Shown here: positions 14,136-19,201 of the stretch, piece by piece
How the letters are laid out: each line of letters opens with the position of its first letter
Numbering within the stretch: the first letter of the stretch is position 1
Assembly: GCA_900552285.1 (NCBI GenBank)
Contig: URYV01000012.1
Location: forward strand, 1-19,201
DNA: 19,201 nucleotides
Source of the DNA: an uncultured Oscillospiraceae bacterium
GTDB taxonomy: Bacteria; Bacillota; Clostridia; Oscillospirales; Acutalibacteraceae
Direction: 5' to 3'
Notes under the pieces: model-generated
Told to the model about the DNA's origin: nothing
What the model saw: the letters and a program-made list of their open reading frames with translations, nothing else
Databases searched by the model: none
Made by a program: the position numbers and the translations under genes

Positions 14136-16046
14136 TTATTCCACATCGAATTTATCGATTTTTTTAACGGCTTTTTGCAATATGAGCAGCGAGTCGGTAA
14201 CGGTGATTTCTCCGTCGCCGTTAACATCGCAAAGGGCTTCTGCATCTTGCGAAAACTCGATTTTTTTCACACTTTTTTGAAGTACGAGCAGGGCGTCGGT
14301 GACGGTTACCTGTCCGTCTCCGTCGGCGTCACCGTAAACGGCGGCCTTTTTGTCGGTAAGCGCAAGCTTGCTTATGGAAAAGTCAACGTTTTCTCCGCCT
14401 GTTTTGTTGGTGTATACAAGCTTTATCGAATTTATTTTCGATAGGTCGACCGAGTTGTCTTTTTGGGCGAAACTCGCAAGGTCGAAATTCAGCGTCTGAA
14501 AGCTTCCGTTAAAATAATAACCCTTGACGGTATAGCGATAGCCCGTTTCCTTGCCCTTTTCGGTCAGAATGATGTCGACGGTGTCGGTCTTGTGTCCGAC
14601 GGTGTTGAGATTTGCCGAGCTTTTAATGACAAAGGTGAATTTATTGAATCGTCGGGCGTTAAAGCTTTCGTCCAAATCAAGAGACAGTATTTGCTCGTTT
14701 TTGTCGGAGGAGCGGTTGCTCCAATTTATCGTATAATCGCCGAAGCTGCCTTTTTCGCCGCATTTTGAAAGCGAAATGTCACATCCGTCCGCCGAAATGC
14801 CCGCAAGGTCGTTGCAGCTTGAAATCAGCAGCGACTCTTCTTCCTCCTTCGCAAGAACGGGAGCTTTGAAAAGCTTGACAGCCCCGACGGCGAATTCCAC
14901 GGGAGAGCCGGAGGAATTGTTGAACCATGTAAATCTCATGCGTCGGATTGCCGTCCAGTCGGAACTTTCGACGGCGGCGGAAATGCCGCTTTTGTCAAAG
15001 GTCAGCGTGTTCCAGCCTTTTTTCAGACTGCTTGCCGGGATGTTAATGTTATATCCGTCCTGTCCCTTTGATTCGGTCACAAGATTTATTTGGAAAATGT
15101 CATCGGCCCGGTCGGAAAGGGAGGAATAATCCTCAGAGCACCAGACCTCGGCCGAAAGAGCGTTATATTTTTCGGTGTTTGCAAGAATGTTATTGGAGTA
15201 TTTGAGAATGGCCATAGAGCCGACATTTGCGCTGTTTCCAGTGCAATGCTCGGGATTTGAAAGGCTTATGCCGCTTTTGCCGTCGAGGGTTTTAAGAGCG
15301 GTTTCGGTGGAAAATTCACCCCATGTTCCCATGACGGAATTTCCCTCGGTAAGATACAGCTCGCCGTCCTTTTCGGTCGGTTCAACCGATTTCGTCGAAG
15401 AAATGAGACAGTACCAATCCACATTCATTCGGCGGTTACCCGAAGTGTTAAGCTGCGCGGGAGCAAGCCACGCAACGCCGTTTCCGGTGTTTCCGCTGAC
15501 AGTCGGAGCCGAGTCGAGCACCAAAAATTTGTTTGTTGTTTGGTCATATTCGGCAAGGACAATAAAATGACCGTAGGCGACGTGGGCTATGGCGACGTTT
15601 CCGTATTCGCGGAGATGATTGCGAAGCCCGGTGGAATAGATGTTGGCCCAGACGTTCGAGGCGGGGACGGTTATGTTGTATTTTGCGCCGAATTTTGCCT
15701 CAAGCCGCGGATAAATGACGGTTCGGTCTGAACCGCCCGAAGGGTCCCATGTTCCGTTATATCCGTTGATGTCGTGCGCCCATGTGGCAATTTCGTCAAT
15801 TGCGGCGCCCACGTCCGCTATTTCGTTGAGATAGTTGAAGGCATTGACGGTGGAGAGTATGCCGCAGCCCGTTCCCGCAATTGTACCTTCGCCGTATACC
15901 CAGCTTCCCCAACGGCTGTCATACTGGCTGTATGCCACCGCGTCGGCGTTTGAATTTACCGAAAAGGCAAAGGGAGCGGCCGCAAAAATCACGGCGGCGC
16001 AAAGCATAAAGCTCAAAATTCTTTGAAATCTTGTTTTTACCTGCAT
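14136..16046 (-). CDS. Secreted C39-like cysteine peptidase with CBM-like domains and type I dockerin
   Basis: A 636-residue secreted modular protein. The signal peptide has KTRFQR, a hydrophobic core to ~30 and a probable cut near ADA (34-36). A papain-fold C39-like (C39_2) domain spans ~38-215, with catalytic candidates Cys61 in GTGCGILSTVNAF, His160 in AYGHFIVLAEYD and Asp178 in VLDSAP. Two jelly-roll, CBM-like segments (~229-395 and ~405-565) precede a dockerin (~572-636) with loops GDADGDGQVTVTDALLVLQ and CDVNGDGEITVTDSLLILQ. It has no transporter domain, so it is a free secreted peptidase, not a bacteriocin exporter. It starts only 4 nt after the dnaC-like stop with AAAGGA inside that gene, so it seems to share the replication transcript. 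It may act on cell-wall peptides, proteins in biomass or scaffold proteins; the sequence cannot decide. Confidence 0.86.
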   Translation of the reverse strand: MQVKTRFQRILSFMLCAAVIFAAAPFAFSVNSNADAVAYSQYDSRWGSWVYGEGTIAGTGCGILSTVNAFNYLNEIADVGAAIDEIATWAHDINGYNGTWDPSGGSDRTVIYPRLEAKFGAKYNITVPASNVWANIYSTGLRNHLREYGNVAIAHVAYGHFIVLAEYDQTTNKFLVLDSAPTVSGNTGNGVAWLAPAQLNTSGNRRMNVDWYCLISSTKSVEPTEKDGELYLTEGNSVMGTWGEFSTETALKTLDGKSGISLSNPEHCTGNSANVGSMAILKYSNNILANTEKYNALSAEVWCSEDYSSLSDRADDIFQINLVTESKGQDGYNINIPASSLKKGWNTLTFDKSGISAAVESSDWTAIRRMRFTWFNNSSGSPVEFAVGAVKLFKAPVLAKEEEESLLISSCNDLAGISADGCDISLSKCGEKGSFGDYTINWSNRSSDKNEQILSLDLDESFNARRFNKFTFVIKSSANLNTVGHKTDTVDIILTEKGKETGYRYTVKGYYFNGSFQTLNFDLASFAQKDNSVDLSKINSIKLVYTNKTGGENVDFSISKLALTDKKAAVYGDADGDGQVTVTDALLVLQKSVKKIEFSQDAEALCDVNGDGEITVTDSLLILQKAVKKIDKFDVE

Positions 16047-16050
16047 GGGT

Positions 16051-17010
16051 TTAGTCCTTTCTGTTTTCGAATTTTTTCTGTATTCTTATATCTTTTCCGC
16101 AAAAATTCTTCCAATCGAAACAGCCAATTACCCGCGAAAAAATCCGTTCACCGTATTTTTGCTCGAGCTTTTCCGCGTCAAGGTTTGTGCTTATAATCGT
16201 GGGTCTTTTGGCGATTATTCTGCTGTTTATAATGTTATAAAGAGCAGATCTTGTAAATTCGGTGGAAAATTCGGCGCCGAGATCGTCAAGCACGCATAAA
16301 TCACAGGAAATAAGTTCCTCTCTGATGCCGAGATTTCCGTTGCCGAAGCTGTCGTTTTCAATGAGATTGAAAAAATTCTGAGCCGAATTATACATGGCCG
16401 AATACCCCTTTTCGGCAACCTCCCTCACAATCGAGAGAGACAAATGTGTTTTTCCGAGCCCCGTTCTTCCGCTGAAAATCAAGTTTCCCGAGTTTGGAAA
16501 TTTCTTCGAAAAATCCCTGCAGGCAAGCAAAATATCGCCCATTTTTGTCCTTTCCTCTCCCGAATAGTAGTCGAGAGAAAAGGTGTCAAGGGAAAACCCG
16601 TCAAGAGGAAGCTCTTTGCAAAAGCCGGCATATCGCAAATCCGACTTGAGCTTTTTTAGGCAGTCGCAGGCCTGCCCGTTTGAAAGCACTCCCTGATCTC
16701 CGCATTCTTTGCACCGATATTGCGGCTTTAGAAAATCGGTGTCGATTCCCGAGGCCTCAAGGATTTTTTCCTCCTCCTTTGCGGTGTGCGACAGCTCGCC
16801 CGAAAGAGCTGTCCGCTCGGCCGCATTTCCCGAAATGGCGGCCTTTACCAAAGCCTTTGACAGCTCATTGTATTTCTGCTCGAGCCGTGCGAATTTCTCC
16901 GATTTTTTGCAAAGCTCGGCTCTGCGGTCGGCAGCGATTTGCTCGGCTTTTTGCCTTCGGCGGCGAAGCTCGTTTTTTGCCGCGTCGTTTATGTTTTCGG
17001 ATCGGTTCAT
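16051..17010 (-). CDS. DnaC/DnaI-like replicative helicase loader ATPase
   Basis: A 319-residue AAA+ protein of the DnaC/DnaI/IstB group that loads the replicative helicase at the origin. The N-terminal third (about 10-85) is charged and helical, probably coiled coil, consistent with helicase binding. A zinc-binding CxxC...CxC follows (C100, C103, C115, C117), as in DnaI. The ATPase core has Walker A GRTGLGKTH (181-189), Walker B CVLDDLGAE (239-247), sensor STN (274-276) and a likely Arg finger in ERIFSRVIG (R293). AAGGAGA precedes the ATG, 11 nt after the DnaD gene. An IstB transposition helper is rejected because no transposase is adjacent and the zinc motif and DnaD partner fit a chromosomal loader. 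Confidence 0.9.
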   Translation of the reverse strand: MNRSENINDAAKNELRRRRQKAEQIAADRRAELCKKSEKFARLEQKYNELSKALVKAAISGNAAERTALSGELSHTAKEEEKILEASGIDTDFLKPQYRCKECGDQGVLSNGQACDCLKKLKSDLRYAGFCKELPLDGFSLDTFSLDYYSGEERTKMGDILLACRDFSKKFPNSGNLIFSGRTGLGKTHLSLSIVREVAEKGYSAMYNSAQNFFNLIENDSFGNGNLGIREELISCDLCVLDDLGAEFSTEFTRSALYNIINSRIIAKRPTIISTNLDAEKLEQKYGERIFSRVIGCFDWKNFCGKDIRIQKKFENRKD

Positions 17011-17021
17011 AAATTGTCTCC

Positions 17022-17978
17022 TTAGGTTGTAAGAAGTTTTTTGATGTCGTCCATATCATAGGACTTTGCGGGCTCGGCCGACTTTTTACCTTTTTCCGAA
17101 GATGATTTCTCGGAAATGTCCTCCGGCCGTTTTATGCCCTTTTGATTCCACGAGCCGAGCACCTTGTTCATGTATGCAAGACTCATTTTTCCGGTATGGT
17201 CGACGCTTGCGTCGTAAGCAAGCTTTATCATTTTCATGCTGAATTTCCATTCACGAAGCCATCTGGTGGCATAGGTCTGCTCGTTCTTTGAAGGAACAGG
17301 ACGGTCGATTCCGAAGGCCGAGGCGATTTTTCTCCATTCCTGGCGGCTCCTTTCGAGCTCGACAATATGCTTTTCGGCCGCCGAAACGGTGTCGATACCC
17401 TCGCTTATCCAAGATAGCGCGGTGGACTCTATGTATCTTATGTTTCCTTTTCCCACGGCGCAGGCATATTCGATTATCATTATTATTATTTCGCAGGAAA
17501 GCCCCTGGGTGTCGTGCAGCCAAACGAGGGTGGTCATTTCAGCGGAGGAAAGGGTCCTTGAAAGCTTTGACTGCGCCTCCTTCAAAAGAAAGGCGATTTC
17601 GGCCGATTCGTCGGCTCTTTTGGCGATTTCATAGCGGGAAATTTTTTTGCTTTCGGTGCGAATCGGCTTTTTCACGGCCTTTTCCTTGACGGTCGAGGGA
17701 ACCTTGGTTTCTTCGGTTTTGGTTTCGTCCGCCGCTTTTTCGGTGTCGCAAACGATTTTATTTACTATCCAATACTGCATTGCGTCGCGCACGTCGGCGG
17801 GGGAGAGCCCCGTGTCTTTTGATATTTCGGTCAAATCGTCGCAGCTGCCGTTTCGGCAAAAAAGCCAGAGCAAAACCTTGAGTTGAGATGCTCCGGCGAG
17901 TTTTAAATGTTTTTCAACCACCGCTTTCGGAAATACAAAGACGTCCGAAAGCTGTGCGGGTTCGATTTTATATCCCAT
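17022..17978 (-). CDS. DnaD-domain replication initiation protein
   Basis: A ~318-residue DnaD-family protein, which remodels origin DNA and helps recruit the helicase loader in Firmicutes. A winged-helix-like N-terminal region (~10-90: LKVLLWLFCRNG, EISKDTGLSPADVRDAMQYW) is followed by a Lys/Glu-rich linker. Two DnaD/DnaB_2 modules follow (about 125-205 with SSAEMTTLVWLHDTQGLS, and 235-295 with YATRWLREWKFSMKMIKLAY) ending in the family motif SLAYMNKVLGSWNQKGI. The start chosen is the ATG at 17978, which has AAAGGGA 6 nt upstream and leaves a 10-nt gap after the regulator gene. The ATG at 18005 overlaps that gene and adds nine residues without a ribosome site. It pairs with the next gene as a helicase-loading module. 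Confidence 0.9.
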   Translation of the reverse strand: MGYKIEPAQLSDVFVFPKAVVEKHLKLAGASQLKVLLWLFCRNGSCDDLTEISKDTGLSPADVRDAMQYWIVNKIVCDTEKAADETKTEETKVPSTVKEKAVKKPIRTESKKISRYEIAKRADESAEIAFLLKEAQSKLSRTLSSAEMTTLVWLHDTQGLSCEIIIMIIEYACAVGKGNIRYIESTALSWISEGIDTVSAAEKHIVELERSRQEWRKIASAFGIDRPVPSKNEQTYATRWLREWKFSMKMIKLAYDASVDHTGKMSLAYMNKVLGSWNQKGIKRPEDISEKSSSEKGKKSAEPAKSYDMDDIKKLLTT

Positions 17979-17988
17979 TTTTATCCCT

Positions 17989-18378
17989 TTATTCCATGTT
18001 TTCATACTGCTTTTCCTTGAGCGTTTCGGCCCTTTTTATAAGCTCGTTTTTGCTGCTTTCGTCAAGCTGTCTGAACAAAATGACAAGCTCCTTTTCGGCT
18101 CCCGAAAGGGTGGCCGAGCTGAAATTCTTTTCGCCCGCGGCGGAATAGGAGGAGCCGCTTGTGTTCATGTGTTCGACCGTTTGCTCTCCCTCGAGAAGGT
18201 CAAAAACATCGGTATTGAAAATTTTTGCGATTTTGGAAAGCATACCCACGCTCGGAACGGTTTTCCCGAGCTCGTAATAAGAATATGTCGAACGGTCGAT
18301 TCCGAGAGCTGCGGCAATCTGAGTCTGAGTGAAATTGTTTTTAACGCGGTATAGCTTAAGCTTTTCACTTATCTTCAT
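17989..18378 (-). CDS. XRE-family HTH transcriptional regulator
   Basis: A 129-residue protein with an N-terminal Xre/Cro-type helix-turn-helix (about 5-62: LKLYRVKNNFTQTQIAAALG, IDRSTYSYYELGKTVPS, LSKIAKIFNTDVFDLL). A flexible Ser/Gly linker and a C-terminal helical segment (LSGAEKELVILFRQLDESS and onward) probably dimerise it. AAGGAGGGGTG precedes the ATG. It is the first gene of the DnaD-DnaC transcript behind a full-consensus promoter, and may repress its own promoter or the divergent rplS promoter. The C-terminus lacks a LexA/CI-type peptidase domain, so this is not a phage CI repressor of the cleavable kind. Confidence 0.9.
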   Translation of the reverse strand: MKISEKLKLYRVKNNFTQTQIAAALGIDRSTYSYYELGKTVPSVGMLSKIAKIFNTDVFDLLEGEQTVEHMNTSGSSYSAAGEKNFSSATLSGAEKELVILFRQLDESSKNELIKRAETLKEKQYENME

Positions 18379-18401
18379 AATTTCACCCCTCCTTTTTCAC
18401 C

Positions 18402-18430
18402 ATTATATACGGGAAAGACCTCCGTGTCAA
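18402..18430 (-). promoter_or_regulatory. Full-consensus sigma-A promoter of the XRE-dnaD-dnaC operon
   Basis: On the minus strand TTGACA (18430-18425) and TATAAT (18407-18402) are both perfect with 17-nt spacing. Transcription should start near 18395, giving a leader of under 20 nt before the ATG at 18378. Such a strong promoter in front of an XRE gene suggests it is normally repressed. Confidence 0.88.
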
Positions 18431-18462
18431 ACTAAAAAAAATTAAAAAGGTAAAAAAACCAC

Positions 18463-18491
18463 TTGAAAAAAAAGGTGCGCTGTGATAAAAT
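18463..18491 (+). promoter_or_regulatory. Sigma-A promoter of rplS
   Basis: TTGAAA (18463-18468, 5 of 6) and TAAAAT (18486-18491, 5 of 6) are spaced 17 nt, with an extended -10 TGA. The A-rich tract 18431-18460 upstream could serve as an UP element and separates this promoter from the divergent regulator promoter by about 32 nt between -35 boxes. Confidence 0.8.
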
Positions 18492-18497
18492 AACAAA

Positions 18498-18605
18498 GCA
18501 TTCATTTTTCCGCCGATAAGTCCTGCGGCGAGATTTAGTGTGCAAACATTAAAAAGAACGGTCCAATGCCATTCTTCGGGAACGGTAAGAACGCTCGGAA
18601 ATAAC
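18498..18605 (+). promoter_or_regulatory. Structured 5' leader of rplS, possible L19 leader
   Basis: About 120 nt of noncoding RNA separate the predicted start from the rplS ATG. Visible helices are CGCCG...CGGCG (about 18512-18530), TTTAGTGT-GCAA-ACATTAAA (one wobble, about 18535-18554) and AAGAACGG...CCATTCTT (one mismatch, about 18555-18577). Firmicutes rplS genes are known to carry autoregulatory L19 leaders. Identity with that family was not tested. Confidence 0.5.
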
Positions 18606-18620
18606 AGGAGGAATTTATAA

Positions 18621-18965
18621 ATGGACGCACTTAAAAAACTGACAGAGGGACAGCTTAAGACCGAGGCCCCCGAGGTTGTTGTCGGAAACACCGTTAAGGT
18701 TCACGTCAACATCAAAGAGGGAGACAGAGAGAGAATTCAGATTTTCGAGGGAACCGTCATTGCAAAGAACGGCTCCGGAATTGCCGAGACCTTCACCGTC
18801 CGCCGTGTTTCCTACGGCGTAGGTGTGGAGCGTGTTTTCCCGGTTCATTCCCCCAATGTTGCCAAGGTCGAGACCGTCCGCAACGGCCGTGTTCGCCGCA
18901 GCAAGCTCTACTATCTGCGTGATCGCGTCGGTAAGGCGGCAAAGGTTAAAGAGCAGGTAAGATAA
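18621..18965 (+). CDS. rplS: 50S ribosomal protein L19
   Basis: A 114-residue protein colinear with bacterial L19 (usual length ~115), which sits at the 30S-50S interface. Conserved blocks include GNTVKVHVNIKEGDRERIQI, FEGTVIAKNGSGIAETFTVR, GVGVERVFPVHSPNV and RRSKLYYLRDRVGKAAKVKE. AGGAGGAATTTATAA before the ATG is a strong ribosome site. Here rplS has its own promoter and leader. Its usual partners rpsP, rimM and trmD are not next to it, because the region immediately upstream is the divergent XRE operon. Confidence 0.98.
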   Translation: MDALKKLTEGQLKTEAPEVVVGNTVKVHVNIKEGDRERIQIFEGTVIAKNGSGIAETFTVRRVSYGVGVERVFPVHSPNVAKVETVRNGRVRRSKLYYLRDRVGKAAKVKEQVR

Positions 18966-19040
18966 GCTTGCCTTCTTTGCGTCTTTTGAAGGGCGCTGTT
19001 TTGTCTCTGCGGCTTTATGCGGAGATGATTGCTTTGTCAA

Positions 19041-19079
19041 AAAACCTGCGATGATGCCGTTATGCATTTCGCAGGTTTT
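19041..19079 (+). terminator. Terminator-like hairpin after rplS
   Basis: AAAACCTGCG (19041-19050) and CGCAGGTTTT (19070-19079) form a perfect 10-bp stem with a 19-nt loop, followed by CTTCGTTTTG. Two weaker hairpins precede it, near 18968-18994 and 19003-19025. It may end or attenuate the rplS transcript before the next gene. Confidence 0.65.
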
Positions 19080-19134
19080 CTTCGTTTTGCGGCCTTCCCG
19101 GCCGACCACTTTTATGAAAAGGACGGTCTTTTTT

Positions 19135-19201
19135 ATGGGTAAAAATCAGAAGGACAAAAAAGAAGGAAAACAGGAAAATAAAGCGGCAGCCCCGTCACAG
19201 G
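19135..19201 (+). CDS. Start of a Lys-rich protein, possibly signal peptidase I (partial)
   Basis: An open frame of 22 codons runs off the right edge: MGKNQKDKKEGKQENKAAAP and onward. AAAAGGA at 19117-19123 lies 11 nt upstream. An in-frame ATG at 19114 lacks a ribosome site. Many clostridial signal peptidase I genes follow rplS and begin with a charged cytosolic tail of this kind, so lepB is the best guess. No domain is visible, and the call rests on position and composition only. Confidence 0.45.
   Translation, partial: MGKNQKDKKEGKQENKAAAPSQ

Noticed and set aside
14136..16046. Bacteriocin-processing ABC transporter, because of the C39-like domain
   Set aside because: There are no transmembrane or ATPase domains; the protein is secreted and ends in a dockerin.
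16051..17010. IstB transposition helper
   Set aside because: No transposase or terminal repeats are nearby, and the zinc motif and DnaD neighbour fit a helicase loader.
17979..18005. The upstream ATG start for the DnaD protein
   Set aside because: It overlaps the regulator gene and lacks a ribosome site; AAAGGGA precedes the ATG at 17978.
17989..18378. Prophage repressor and replication module (XRE, DnaD, DnaC)
   Set aside because: No integrase, structural phage genes or attachment repeats are seen, and rplS and housekeeping genes flank it.
1..19201. CRISPR array, tRNA, rRNA or insertion sequence
   Set aside because: No regularly spaced repeats, cloverleaf-like segments, rRNA sequence or transposase were seen on either strand.

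Overview
The window looks like a chromosomal segment of an anaerobic, Gram-positive Clostridia member, probably a gut or rumen Oscillospirales/Ruminococcaceae-like bacterium. The evidence is a DnaD plus DnaC/DnaI-type helicase-loader pair, consensus sigma-A promoters, strong AGGAGG-type ribosome binding sites, TTG/GTG starts, two secreted proteins with type I dockerins (cellulosome-style anchoring), and a yybP-ykoY manganese riboswitch. No phage, insertion sequence, CRISPR array, tRNA or rRNA is visible.

Layout. (1) 1-6554, plus strand: a tightly packed operon of a 5'-truncated malQ, an Old Yellow Enzyme-type flavin oxidoreductase, a short-chain dehydrogenase, a large fumarate-reductase-type flavoprotein, queH and a diacylglycerol-kinase-like lipid kinase. 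Genes overlap by 4 nt or lie about 10-15 nt apart. The first ~340 bases of malQ have sharply different codon use from the rest of the window. (2) 6551-8371, plus strand: a promoter, a yybP-ykoY riboswitch with its terminator, mntP (Mn2+ efflux) and a CaCA-type cation antiporter, closed by a terminator. (3) 8385-10866, plus strand: a secreted dockerin-bearing beta-propeller enzyme whose motifs look more like GH93 exo-arabinanase than true sialidase. (4) 14078-10837, minus strand: a cytoplasmic DUF4964/5127/4965 'glutaminase-like' protein followed by a galactokinase-family kinase. (5) 18430-14097, minus strand: XRE regulator, DnaD, DnaC-like loader, and, unexpectedly coupled to them, a secreted C39-like cysteine peptidase with CBM-like domains and a dockerin. 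(6) 18463-19201, plus strand: rplS with a structured leader, a terminator-like hairpin, and the first codons of a Lys-rich protein, possibly signal peptidase I.

How it fits together. Starch/maltodextrin use (malQ), a dockerin glycosidase, a dockerin peptidase, a galactokinase-family enzyme and an (alpha/alpha)6-type protein fit a polymer-degrading anaerobe. The OYE + SDR + fumarate-reductase-like trio is the least explained part. Its three enzyme classes are those of stepwise anaerobic reduction of an enone (as in daidzein-to-equol conversion), so it is the best candidate here for an undescribed reductive pathway. Its substrate cannot be read from sequence.
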